Positions 22,721 to 33,784 of a DNA stretch of 64,000 bases are shown piece after piece; positions within the stretch are counted from its first letter, which is position 1; each line of letters begins with the position of its first letter. Source of the DNA: Rhynchonema sp. JSB1_4 (Eukaryota > Nematoda > Chromadorea > Monhysterida > Xyalidae); the NCBI GenBank assembly GCA_030248065.1, contig JASAMV010004853.1, positions 58,670-122,669 of the forward strand. Direction: 5' to 3'. The translations under genes and the position numbers were made by a program. The notes under the pieces are model-generated. The model was given only the letters and a program-made list of their open reading frames with translations, searched no databases and was not told where the DNA came from.

Positions 22721-25700
22721 TCATCGTGCTGCAAGTGTGAGGACGCTGTCCGACTGAGTTCGGTGGTTTGTCGTTCGGTTTTGCCACGACGTTTCCGATG
22801 TCGTCGATAGAGTCGCAGCCCTAAATTGGGCCGATTTGATAGTTGTTGTTCAGCGAAGGGGCTGGCGTGACCTGAAAAAGGGTGTTTTCTGGTTTATCGA
22901 TATGTTGCTGGCTGGCTGGCTTAGCTGCGCTTTGGCTCGACGTCACACGGTCTCTGAATGATTTTCGGCGCCGCGCGCTTCGGAGGTTTCTTTCTTGTTG
23001 GTTAAATTAACGCTTTAAAGCTCCGACCTTGCGCTGCGGGTGGGAAAGTCCAAGTTCAGGTTCAACCACAAGCACAAGCTAACGAACCGCGCGAGTATTT
23101 TTGTCTCAAACCACAAAATTGAAAACGATTTAACAGATCCTTTGAGAGCTTTAGGCTTTTGCGAGACCGTCAAAATAAAAAGTTGAAGGTTGAAAGCTTA
23201 CCATTCCGAGAATCAACGGATTGACCGGCGCCCATTTTTATCAGGTTTTGATCAGCTTAAACCACAAGCAGTGACATTTTCAATCCATTGTCAGTCGTTT
23301 TGCAATTGGTTTTTTCATCTCATTATTATTTGCTCCAAAAATGCAACACACCAGAGGTCGCAATCGGGCCGGGTTTGGCCGGCCCGGCCCGGCCCGAGCC
23401 CCCAAATCTCCGGCCCGGCCCGGCCCGGCCCGACCCGTACCCCCAAATCTCCGGCCCGGCCCGACCCGAACCCCCAAATCTCCGGCCCGGCCCGGCCCGG
23501 CCCGGCCCGGCCCGAATTTTTGGCTCAGATTTTAACCCAATTTTTGTCGTAATTTTTGCGATTTTTGAATCAATTTTTTTGTTGAAATTTCATTGTTTTC
23601 CATGAAAAAGTCGCCAGATAGACAATACCAATGGTGTGGCTGGGGGGTCCCCCTAGGTACAGTAGGTAGATGACGCGCCATCCTGGTACAGTAGGTAGGT
23701 CGCCGCCCCCCGGCTCAGTGTAGTTCCTGGGGGGGGAGGGGGGGTCCCCCCCCTAAGGTACACTAACCGCCGCGACCAAGGTACACTAGTACACTAACCG
23801 CCGCGCCAGGTACACTAACCGCCTCAATTTTTGCCTAAAATAGCCAATTTTAGGCCTAAAATGGGCATTTTTAGGCTTAAAATGGGTAATTTTTAGGTCA
23901 ATGTTGTCAAAAGTCGCCAAAATACCCTTTTTATGGAGAATTTTTTCCAAAAAGGGCCAAAAATCGGTCAAATTTTCTACCTCAAAAAGTGACTTTTTCC
24001 TGAATTTGGGTCTTCCCCCCCTTCCCCCCCAGGGAGGTACACTAACCGCCGCACGGAAAAAAGGGGTAGGTACACTAACCGCCGCGCCGGACCAGGAACT
24101 ACACTGCCCCGGCTGGTACAGTAGGTTGCTATTTTTGGCTCAAAATGGTATAAAATCCATATTTTTCATTCCAAATAATCGAAAAATTTTGAGGGTTTTA
24201 GAGTACATTTTCATCTGAACTTGGACATAAATTTTGTTCCCCCCTAGCTCGGCCGGTCGGTACAGTAGGTAGGTTGATTTCAGGCCTTTCTGGTGGTACA
24301 GTAGGTTGATTGCACGCCTGGGTAGCCACACCACTGGACAATACTGATCACTTACTTGCTGAATCCGTCACAAATTTTAGTATTTTGGACAAAAAACCCC
24401 TACTTTTTCAGTAAAATAAGTCACTTCAGAAGCTTCGGGCCGGGGTGCCCGGCCCGGCCCGGCCCGATCCTCCAAATCTCCGGCCCGGCCCGGCCCGGCC
24501 CGAGCCAAAAGCCCAAAATCGCGGCCCGGCCCGGCCCGGCTGGCCCGATTGCGACCTCTGCAACACACGGCTTGTGCAGTGCACTGCTGATGTGATGCTG
24601 AAATGAACAGAAAATGTTTCAATGGTATCAATGGGACAGGAAAAAACGCACAGGCCTGCTCACTCCCCAGTTTACTTACCTGACATTTCGCGCTAGCCAC
24701 ACGCAAAGCACTGTTCTCTGTGTATCAAAACCTCAAATAGGGTTCAACGTTCATCGGGTTCCAGCACACATTACGGTTTACCACTCGGTGGCTCCAGCCC
24801 ACCCGTTATCAGGGTCCACAACACTTGCGTCCAGGGTTCGCCAAGAAAACATAACCACTCGAAAAATTCGTTTCTTTTTTCATTTCAAACATGGACTTGA
24901 TGTATTAGCATCTGTATGTCTGAGAAGGATAGTATCATCAGACTTCCTTGCTGGTGCCTGAGCGTGCGCTTCAACGCGACTACACGCCCAAACCCTAAGG
25001 ACAATGCAAGGATGACAAATGGCCATCGATGCTTTGTCACACTTTGGCAGTTTTTGGCGGTGGACCTTAATGCTGTGGACCTAGTGGTCGGTCCCCGGAT
25101 CTTAATGCTGCACTAGTTAACACCTGGTTGACCTTAATGCTATGCAAGAGGGGTGGATGCCACTGCAGTATGGACCAAAACGCCACGGGACCCATCTGTT
25201 GTACTGGACTCTGATGCTCGCTGGACCCAAATAGGAAGCAAACAGCATGAAGGAGGTTTATTATTAGTTGTCGTGTTGTGCTTCTTGTCTTGGGAATACA
25301 GTCACAGAACATGAAATGCAATAAACGAGAAACTGTGTTGTTTTCACATTTCACTTTAGGGCTTCTCACCGCAATGTATACTTCAAAGTATACGGGGGAA
25401 TCGCGCAGAAAACTGGGAACTACTAAAGCTCGCGGCCACCCCTTGAAACTACCGTAATCCTCGACCTACCGTAACCAAACTTCAGTCACGTGACCTACAG
25501 ACCCACACACACCCCCTTGTGCAATTTCAGTCGAATCGGTCAACCGAATCGGCCACGGCCATCGGAGGTATCGGGGCAAATTTTCAAAGTTGCTCGAAAT
25601 TAAACATTAGTACGTCTATCATGTTCAGAATTTCACGCTGAATCCAAAAATGTTAGTCTCATTAAAATCCGATGACGAACAAAAGAGACATGTTAGTGAA

Positions 25701-26568
25701 TGTGACATCATGTGTGTATCATGCGTAACATGCATTTGTTGCCCCTAGCAACAACTCATGGTTGGACTGGGTGGCCCTGAAGAGGGCCGTTGGGTTTGGG
25801 TAAGTGGTCCGCAGACCAAAGGTGGGGTTGGTAACTCAGCGGTTACCAGCGACAAGCAGCAGGAAGCGCTCGAACACGGTCACACCCAAGGTCACCACTG
25901 CCTGTGCTGGTCGCTGATTGGTTGGCGTGTTGGCAGAATATCAAGCCGCTTGCTGTTCACATGTAACACACGCTGTAAAGTTTTCGTGCGTGGTCTGATT
26001 TCAATGAGACTAACATTTTTGGATTCAGCGTGAATTTCTGAACATGATAGAGGTGCTAATGTTTAATTTCGAGCAACTTTGAAAATTTACTTCGATACCT
26101 CCGATGGCGATCGGCCGTGGCCGATTCGGTTGACCGATTCGACTGAAATTGCACAAGGGGGTGTGTATGGGTCTGTAGGTCACGTGACTGAAGTTTGGTT
26201 ACGGTAGGTTAAGGATTACGGTAGTTTCAGGGGGTGGCCGCGAGCTTTAGTAGTTCCGAAAACTGAAAGCTGCGCAGATATATTGTACCTGAGCATTGCC
26301 TGGTCCAAGCAGTCTACGTGCAACGGACCATTTTCGTATTCGCTAATCGCTGCCCTTACTTTCGCATCACTCTGACTGCTAGCCGTACCCACCACAGCCT
26401 ATAAGCCGACCCGCCGATGGAAACTGCACATGCTTAACTTGGACGTAAACATCGTCATTCTTATAAACAACTTTGCTGAAGGTCAATTATCGACTTCGTC
26501 ATCGGTTTGGAGTGGTCTTGCCCTTTGATGTTTTCCTTCACGCTGTTGTTGCGCAATCAACGCGGAAA
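22721..26568 (-). CDS. 3' end of an unrecognised minus-strand gene
   Basis: Three exons join in phase on the minus strand: 26568-26495 (acceptor CCTACATAG, donor GAA|GTCGAT), 26398-26289 (acceptor GCTTATAG, donor CAG|GTACAA) and 22820-22721 (acceptor CCAATTTAG), which ends at a TGA. The encoded tail has IAQQQREGKHQRARPL, VRAAISEYENGPLHVDCLDQ and a Ser/Thr-rich end, LSTTSETSW...SVLTLAAR. I do not recognise the family. The donor GTCGAT is poor. The last exon is also open in another frame, so the joining frame is chosen by phase only. The last intron (22821-26288) carries the nested hAT-like elements and the 25.4-26.3 kb foldback. Upstream exons may lie around 28.3-28.7 kb. Confidence 0.45.
23629..24336. 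mobile_element. hAT-like MITE family S', middle of three nested elements
   Basis: The ends CAATGGTGTGGCT and AGCCACACCACTG are inverted. The exact 8-bp duplication GACAATAC is at 23621-23628 and 24337-24344. The interior has GGTACAGTAGGT(A/T)G units. It resembles family S (20800-21242) at the termini. Confidence 0.92.
23716..24106. mobile_element. hAT-like MITE family R, innermost of three nested elements
   Basis: The ends CAGTGTAGTTCCTGG and CCAGGAACTACACTG match the copy at 20758-21580. The exact 8-bp duplication CCCCGGCT is at 23708-23715 and 24107-24114. The interior repeats GGTACACTAACCGCCGCG. Confidence 0.94.
24569..25420. other. Intron/intergenic stretch, no feature seen
   Basis: No exon with supported splice sites and no clear inverted repeat. 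The open frames at 24614-24961 and 25067-25369 lack coding signals. Confidence 0.4.
25424..26263. repeat. Foldback with arms of about 250 bp (family K)
   Basis: The left arm starts GGAACTACTAAAGCTCGCGG and the right arm ends CCGCGAGCTTTAGTAGTTCC. They match through GTCACGTGACCTACAGACCC and TTCACGCTGAATCCAAAAAT with few differences. The loop (about 25680-26000) is GC-richer. The right end lies about 25 bp from the inferred donor of the minus-strand exon at 26289. Confidence 0.9.
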
Positions 26569-27770
26569 CTATGTAGGTATTCTCTTTAATGAAAATAAGA
26601 TCCGTTTTTTCTTATTCAATAGCCAGTGCCTGACGCCTGAGTTTGATGAGCTACACCAATTTCAGCATCATGTATGAAAATTCCTGGTCTTTGGTTCAAC
26701 AGACAACTAACACAACTTTGTCAAATGTTCATCTGTTATCCCATCTGTTCCCAACTAAAGTTACATTTTTTTGCGTTTTTGCGCTTTTTTAGACAAATTT
26801 GGTCAAATTTCCCCGAATCTGAGACTTTTTTACATTTTTTCAAAAAAAATTTTTTTAAAAAACTTGTTTAAATTTTTTTTCCAATCCTGCCACACGCCTC
26901 GCCTCGCCCTTTATTACTATTTCACCATGGCTTTCAAATCATAATGCCCAATCTGCCGGTCATATTGTAAACATGCCTCATCCACGCAGTTTCAAAAGAA
27001 CACATGTTGTCTGACGCTGTTCTGAATTCTATCAGACGAAAACCCTCAAATCTTACTGTTGCTGTCATCTCGATCGCGAACTCTAAGATCCCGATCCCGA
27101 AAGTGTTTTGAGATTAGAAGCCTCTAACCGCCCGAAATTTTTTTCATTATTTTTCGCGCCAGCTTGTTTGTGTTTCAGGTTGTACATTATGATGCTGCCT
27201 CATGTGCGTTTCGAATGTTTCAGTCACACACGCTGTGTGTGTGTCAGCTGCGTGGCTTGTTGACTGTGTGTTGGGCAAGTTGCCTGCCTCGACTTCGAAC
27301 GGGAGTTTCCCTGCGCCTGTCAAAATGCATGAGCAACGAAATTAGAAATTTACTGTACTACTTCCAATCATAATGTTGCGTACTTCCAATCATAATGTAG
27401 GAATTGCGTTGATTGCACATGGGCGTTTATCGACGAGTGCGCTTTTATTCAGGGCTAAAACAATGTTGTCAAAGCCGTATCTACGAAGCATGAATGCATG
27501 AAGCTGCTTCCTTTTTTCGCCTCGATGAGCAAACATGCCTTTTCAAGCAACATAGTTGGGTGGCGGCTGAATAGTGCCTTGTAGGCTGATATATATGTGA
27601 AGGAAATAAGAAGGCTTATCACGTGTATGTACTGCATGTGTATGCATACCGCCCCCGAATAGAGCCCTGGGGGACATTAAATCCCAATGTCCCCCTGGGT
27701 GTCGATGTTCCCCTGACATGAAATCACCTTCATATGCCGCGTAGTTGCATGCCAATCGACTTTGGATTGT
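26569..27770. other. No gene or repeat identified
   Basis: AT-rich sequence with homopolymer runs (26770-26880). Nothing supported on either strand. Confidence 0.4.
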
Positions 27771-27776
27771 TCTTGC

Positions 27777-28003
27777 GAAGGGCTCCACCAGATAGACCCG
27801 AAACCCGAACCCCGAAATGTAAATTTTTTCTATGTCCAAGTTGTTCCAAATTGTTCACGTCAACTACAAGTGGCAAGACCGAAACATTTTCGATTATCAT
27901 GCATTGTGTTTCGGGTTTCGGGTTTTTTCAAAACCCGAAACATGGACATAGAAAAAATTTATGTTTCGGGTTTCGGGTTTCGGGTCTATCTGGTGGAGCC
28001 CTT
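27777..28003. repeat. Family C MITE (GGGCTCCACCAGATAGACCC ends)
   Basis: AGGGCTCCACCAGATAGACC and GGTCTATCTGGTGGAGCCCT are inverted ends. The interior consists of CCCGAAACCCGAAAC / GTTTCGGGTTTCGGG blocks around TTTTTCTATGTCC. A related copy is at about 35660-35885. Confidence 0.88.
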
Positions 28004-28389
28004 ACTTAAAGTGACCAATGAAGGGCATGTGCTCTGAATCGGCCATCACGAATCACCACCATCGGCAGCATCCGGGCAAAATGAAAGTGTTTATCCACTT
28101 CTGACCTCCCCGATGCCGCCGATGGTGATTCCTGGGGGACCCCACGTGGAAGATTTTCCAGCTCAATATACTCGGGGCTTCATGTGGAAAACTCAAGTAC
28201 GAACAACTGCCGATTAATGCTAATGTTGCATAGGGCGTGAGCTCATCCTCAACGTACATTACAATGCATACAGTACCTACTGTACTTGTACGTGACTTCG
28301 CGAGCATGTGGGTCGCATATGAAGGTCACATACGTTTGTTTCTTCACGCTCTCTTGTTTGCAATGGGAAATAAAACGTACCTTGATCAC

Positions 28390-28725
28390 ATTTCTTTCTC
28401 CACATGCTTTGTCATCAAAATATGTTTGGTATATTATAACAGATTCCTGTTTGGCCAAGCAGGCCATGCCAGCTCCGTATTTTAGAACGACACGACGGAA
28501 CAAGTCTAATGACTGTGGTCTTGTGAATACGGTTGCCCACAGCATCAGCTCATCTGACTCAAATTTATGACAAAAAGTCAACCACTTTTGCAACGTATCG
28601 TTGAAGACACGTTATTGTCAATTCCATCACGCACACGGTCATTCATTTCTTCCACTTTAATGTCGTGCAGTTTCAGCTGGTCTATTTGGTTGACAAAAAT
28701 TAATCAGTGGGTTGCGGTTGTTGTT
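28390..28725 (-). pseudogene. Possible exon remnant with a frame break
   Basis: On the minus strand, LKLHDIKVEEMNDRVRDGID follows the acceptor-like AATAGACCAG. It is continued, in another frame, by QKWLTFCHKFESDELMLWAT and LFRRVVLKYGAGMACLAKQ. A shift near 28605 separates the two parts. The segment could be two exons with an unrecognised tiny intron, or a decayed gene. On the + strand the same DNA is open to a CAG|GTGAGT site at 28754, so the strand is not certain. No family recognised. Confidence 0.3.
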
Positions 28726-28754
28726 TACGATCCCACAGCATCTTTCCGTGTTCA

Positions 28755-29089
28755 AAAGCTGGATAAAAGTCAGGTGAGTAGTCAGTCAGCATCATTGTGG
28801 TCCATTCATTACTTGAGGTAGCATAATATGTTTGTTACCGTCTTCACACGTGCATATATACAGTGGGGATTACGGACTTCATTTCGTTCAGGTTTTTATA
28901 CTGTATAAATATGTAGCTGCGCACGCAAGTTTGTCGTGGGGCCGTACTCCATATTTCCGCATGAAGCTCATATCCTGAAATAAATGAAAATGAGTGCGAA
29001 CGCATCGCATCTGCGGTCATACACTGGCCGCTCGTATTTTTTGTTGTCTGCCGCAGTTGGAACTTATTATAGTTCTGATTTATATACTA
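28755..29089. other. No feature seen
   Basis: AT-rich sequence between the possible remnant and the family J element; no exon or repeat recognised. Confidence 0.4.
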
Positions 29090-29347
29090 TGGTCGATATC
29101 AAACTTGGTGATCGGATGTGACTTGCCTTAGTAGCGCGTGATTCTTGCATTTAGGATATTAAGAAATAATTTACTGGGATCACTAATTTTGTTCAGCTTA
29201 TTAGTTATTCATTTTTAAGTCGGGAAACATCTTTTGCGCTGGACCAAATTAGTAACATCACTAAATTTCTTAATATCCTTAATTCAAAGCAGTCGCGTGA
29301 CCTAGGCAAACCACATCCGATCCGATCCGATCACCAAGTTTGAGGTC
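29090..29347. repeat. Family J inverted repeat
   Basis: The ends CGATATCAAACTTGGTGATCG and CGATCACCAAGTTTGA are inverted. Internal TTAAGAAAT(A)ATTTACTG pairs with AAATTTCTTAATATCCTTAA. Confidence 0.82.
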
Positions 29348-29371
29348 GCTCTATGTGTATCTTATATGTAC

Positions 29372-29735
29372 GTATAGTCCAGCCACCAGCTCATGAGACG
29401 ACTTTTTTTAAAGCTTGCTTGGCCGCATTCAAAAATGCTCCAGATACACGTGTTTTCGCAAACGAAAGAAAGAGATTGGCTGAGGGAGATGATGACAAGT
29501 TCCAGCTGGCTGACCTCAATTTGTTGCGTGCTTACGCGAACAGCAGCAATGTTCAGCACACAAATGTTTTGGGAGTCAAAAGGGAATTTACGCACCGAGT
29601 GGAGAGCGTGTTTTTAAAAAATACGTGCGTTTCTCTTTCTTTCATTTCCGAAATACGTGGAACCGGAACATTGTTGGATCCGCACAAGCCAATTTCAAAA
29701 AAAGTCGTCTCATGAGTTCGTGGCTGGACTATATA
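29372..29735. repeat. Family A MITE, second complete copy
   Basis: The ends are TATAGTCCAGCCACCAGCTC and GAGTTCGTGGCTGGACTATA. The arms share CGCACCGAGTGGAGAGCGTG and GATCCGCACAAGCC-type sequence with 4724-5088. The opposite-strand frame pair (77 and 120 residues) is an arm artefact. Confidence 0.88.
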
Positions 29736-30119
29736 TGTATGTATACTTCTTGCCCTACCTATGCGTAAGTAATTAGGCACAGCATACAGTGGCGACTAAC
29801 ATGAAGCCATGGGTATGATTTGAGGTCCATGGTGATTTGACTGTTTTTCCGTCCGTGCATGCTTTGTGATTGTGCTCATTGCTTTTACAAACGATGCGGT
29901 AAGCCTGTTTTCAGTCTGATGCCATGCGGCACTTTAAGAGAGCAAACTGCGGTCGCTGCTCATGACAGCAAGCTCCCGTAGTAACTCGCTTTGCAGCGTG
30001 TGAGTCTAGCCAATCACCTGTGTTATGTAGGCGGGAGAATTGGTGAAACCAGCTAGAAGATTGCTGTGTCGACCACAATGAATGCTGTGTGAATCAAGCT
30101 ATGTATGTTTTGACTACGG

Positions 30120-30425
30120 CTGCCATTCACGAAAGGGTACCCTACATTTCAACCGGTTGAGTACAGTGTTGAGTGGAAAATTGAGTGGAACGCATAGTGA
30201 AAAAGGTGCGGTTGAAAACCAATCCGACTGATAAGTTCACTTTGTTTTTGCGCGCGAAAATTACATCACGAGCGATTCCACCCAACTTTCCACCGAACTT
30301 TCCACTGAAGTGAAAGAGTTCAGTGAACTTTATCAGTCGCACCGGTTTTCGGCCGAACATTTTTACTGTGCGTTCCACTCAGTTTTCCACTGAGCTTTCC
30401 ACTAATCTCTGCACTCGACCATTAT
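30120..30425. repeat. Foldback with GAGTGGAAA / TTTCCACT arms
   Basis: GTTGAGTGGAAAATTGAGTGGAACGCATAGTG at the left pairs with CACTGTGCGTTCCACTCAGTTTTCCACT-type sequence at the right. CTGATAAGTTCACTTTG pairs with AGTGAACTTTATCAG. Confidence 0.8.
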
Positions 30426-31090
30426 GTGAATAGCAGTCTATGACACCAACTTGAAAGTCAGCCTAAAATATTTATATGTACATACGTGCACTTCCTGAAC
30501 TTTACAACTCTCATTATAATGCTTGAATTCCTGTATTCTCGTTAGGTGTTTCACTGTAACGCCAACAGATAAAAATAGAACGACCTGAATAGATAAATGT
30601 AGAGTGACATCACTAAATAGAACGTCAAAAGTTGACACGGCTTCCTTTGATACGATTTAGCCTTGTGGGCACGCATCGCGTTAGATCTGTGCGGATGCAG
30701 TTTCGGCCCATAATGCCAGACTGCAATGGCGCCCTGGGCCTTGTCAATGACAAAAGCGCCAGCGGTCACCGCCATACACCGAAAATGCTCCAGCCCAATT
30801 TTGTTGGTTGCGTGAAACATAAGCGCGTCGGTATCAGTAAAAATAAGACCAAGCCACAACCAAAGACCAACCCACTTTTTGTGTGCAGCGTGTAGCTGGC
30901 AAACTATTCTAAACATTCACCAAAAATTTTGTCTCAAAACGCTATGTACATTGAGTTACAGCATGTTGAAAACACCTGCTAGTTCCGGTTGGGGGTTGGT
31001 CTAGTTTCTTATTTTTGAAAAAGAAAACCAAGTTGGTTGGCGGAGGAATTTTCGCGGACAAAATAGACCAAGCCCCAAAGCACGCGACCC
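30426..31090. repeat. Fragments of a TTGGTCTATTTTTACTG repeat family
   Basis: GTATCAGTAAAAATAAGACCAAGCC at about 30830-30860 and GGGGGTTGGTCTAGTTTCTT at about 30995 recur at about 32870-32935 and 33105-33160. CGATTTAGCCTTGTGGGCACGCAT at about 30655 recurs inverted at about 33280-33305. Boundaries were not resolved and no gene was seen. Confidence 0.55.
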
Positions 31091-31091
31091 C

Positions 31092-31317
<226 letters not shown>

Positions 31318-31437
31318 ATTGCTTCAGCACATGAGTTGTTGCACAATACCCCAGCTGTGTGTGTGTTGTATCAGGGACTTTACGCTCTCTCGTTGAGTGC
31401 GTCGCTGCTGGCCCGATCATTACGTTTATAACGTATC

Positions 31438-32478
31438 GTAAAGGTGGAGTTATACTCGGGTACAAACCTTTTGAAGACAAACTGTCTTCATGTCTACAAT
31501 GCAGACATGAAGACAAAAAGGTACAATGTACCAAGGTTTGGAGACAAGGAAGGTACAAGGCTTTGAAGACAAAACGTGGTACAACCAAGAAATGAAAGAA
31601 AGAGAATAAGAAAACGGAATTTACCTAAAAATTGTTGAATGACGAAAAACTGTCAATTTAATGAACTGTTGAGTAGCGTGTGGAATTAAACTGATTAAAA
31701 ATGTCATTGTAAACTTTCACTATCATTCGGAAATACCAAGGAATTTTGTTAGTGGTCGGACCCCAGCAAGAAACAATGTTGCCCATCGGCTGCTGTCAGT
31801 GGGGAGCATTCTGCTCCAAATATCCTGATAGAGTTGATGTGCTACATTAGTTTTTGCTTCTAAAAATGTGCAGCTAAATATTATTCAGTCCGAAATCGAA
31901 AAACTTCTTCAAAACAATGTCACGCGACACAAATAGTGAGGTTGGTCTTCTATTTTTTTCGGGGCAGGAGCGTTTTATGGGTTGTAGGAGCATTATACCT
32001 TGTTACTTCTTTTAGGTTGCGATGTTTACGATTTAGTATCAACATTTTCTATTTTTTCTGACTCAAATCACACCCGTAAAGTCTTCCTTAGGCTCCAAAA
32101 ATGGGGGAGTACCTATTTTTCTTCCCTAGGAAAATCGTTGGCTTAGGGCTAGTCCGAGGTGTGGCTGGTGTCGTGCATCAACGTTTTTGAAGTTTCTGAA
32201 GTGTGCTGTGAGTCCACTGAGCAAGTACTGAATCGCTAAGTTGCGTGTAACGTGAGATATCTGCCGTTATGTTGTTTGTCTACAAGCCAAAAGTTCAGCT
32301 CGTTGAACTCTTGCTTTGGGGACAAATTGTCTTCAAAGCAGTGTCTTCAAAGGACGTCCTCAAAGTGAGTTATACTTGGTTATGGACAAAGTATAACTCG
32401 CTCGTGAGGACAATTCGTCTTTATTGTCTATATTGCTGTCTCCAAAGCCCTTTGTACCCGAGTATAACTCCACCTTAA
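31438..32478. repeat. Family H element (AAGGTGGAGTTATACTCGG ends), about 1 kb
   Basis: TAAAGGTGGAGTTATACTCGGGTACAAA at the left is mirrored by TTTGTACCCGAGTATAACTCCACCTTAA at the right. Sub-terminal GTCTTCA / TGAAGAC repeats flank an ordinary AT-rich centre (31600-32270) in which I see no gene. A shorter relative is at 43452-43690. Confidence 0.85.
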
Positions 32479-32492
32479 GGCGGCTTGGCTGT

Positions 32493-32575
32493 CGGCGTCT
32501 TTAGCACAGTGGCAAGCATATCTGACTGTGGTTGTGAGAGCCATGAGTTCAAAGCTTCTCACAGACAAGCTTTTT
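32493..32575 (+). repeat. tRNA-derived sequence
   Basis: The A-box match TTAGCACAGTGGCAAGC is followed by a B-box-like GAGTTCAAAGC, spaced roughly as in a tRNA. No full cloverleaf can be drawn, so this is a SINE-type or pseudo-tRNA remnant. Confidence 0.45.
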
Positions 32576-32578
32576 GAT

Positions 32579-33199
32579 GTTTTTGTTTATGTTTTCAATG
32601 TGTAAATATCAATGATTTCAACAAACAGAAACAATCTTTTCACACCCGACGTTTGCTTCAAAATACAATCAGAAAAACCCGGCCCAAAAAATCCGGCCGG
32701 ATAGGACCGGGCTGACTTTTTCTGAATCCGGCCATGCCGGACCGAGGTAACCCGGCCCGATTCCCACCTCTGTAACAAGCGTTTTGAATGATAATGCCTC
32801 TTTTAAGACATTTTAATGAACCCCGTATTAAATCATTTTCAAGCAGGTGAAAAATAAATGGCAGAGAAAATGGGGGTTGGGCTATTTTTCGGTTTTCAAC
32901 TGCTCCGCCAAGGGGCTTGGTCTATATTTATTTTTTTGTGAACTAAAACCAACCGACAAATAGCTTTGTTTTTACTTGGATATGATGTTTCAAAGTCTAC
33001 TTTTGTTTCTATGATGATCAGCATGCTCCCTTACGTAGCCATGCCAAACATCAGCCTACCGAACCAAACCGTGTTGGAAATGCGGTCAGGCCAACTTCAA
33101 ACGCTTTTTTCTCGAAAAAGTGGTTTTGGGGGTTGGTCTTATTTTTACTGATACCGACGAGCGGTCACCATTTTAGATCTCTTTTGATAGCAAAGTACA
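32579..33199. other. Repeat fragments, no gene seen
   Basis: A diverged family P end (GGGCCGGGTTACCTCGG-type, about 32680-32773) and TTGGTCTATTTTTACTG-family pieces (32870-32935, 33105-33160). No supported exon. Confidence 0.5.
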
Positions 33200-33365
33200 C
33201 TGGGTGGCTGTCTTGTGGACTTGTCTTGCACAAAAAACGATAGATCAATAACTAAACTGCATCCACAGATCTAACGCAATGCGTGCCCACAAGGCTAAAT
33301 CGTATCGATATATTGATCTATCATCTTTTGTGCAAAGCACGTCCACAAGACAGCACCCAGCGCAC
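33200..33365. repeat. Hairpin (GTGGCTGTCTTGTGGAC arms)
   Basis: CTGGGTGGCTGTCTTGTGGA...CGATAGATCAATA pairs with TATTGATCTATC...TCCACAAGACAGCACCCAG. The loop contains the CACAAGGCTAAATCGTATCGA sequence also found, inverted, at about 30655. Confidence 0.8.
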
Positions 33366-33784
33366 TTGGCTTCATTTGACTTGAACAAGAAGGAAAGAAC
33401 TATACGTAAACTACTATACATCCGTAGGTGTATAACATTTCATCCTACCCAAATCCAATTCATTCAGGCGTTTATGTCTGTAATTTTTCATTAAAGCTAA
33501 GATGTACATTGTATATGTCGTAAAAATTGATAACTGCAGTTACATATTTCACAATATTTTTCCGCAGAAGATTAAATTATTGTGACACAACCCACGAAAA
33601 CATACTGGCTCATTTTATCCCTGTTCTTTCAATGGCTACTAATATGAAGGTACAGTAGGTGAAAATCGTTAGAAAGCGAGGAAAAAAACGTGCTTTCTTT
33701 GAGCATAAGCCCGCAATACATCGTCTCCACTGTAAAAACGTATGGATTAGCTCTAATTCAGAAATCAGGTATTTGCTGCTTCAG

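Larger units (their letters stand above)
23352..24560. mobile_element. hAT-like MITE family P (GGCCCGG arrays), outermost of three nested elements
   Basis: The inverted ends are CAGAGGTCGCAATCGGGCC and GGCCCGATTGCGACCTCTG. The exact 8-bp duplication CAACACAC is at 23344-23351 and 24561-24568. Both subterminal regions are arrays of GGCCCGGCCCG with CCAAATCTC spacers. It is interrupted by the S-type element at 23629-24336. A diverged end of the same family is near 32680-32773. Confidence 0.93.

Noticed and set aside
23190..23605. Pro-Ala-Arg-rich frames of up to 120 residues
   Set aside because: They are translations of GGCCCGG arrays inside a MITE.
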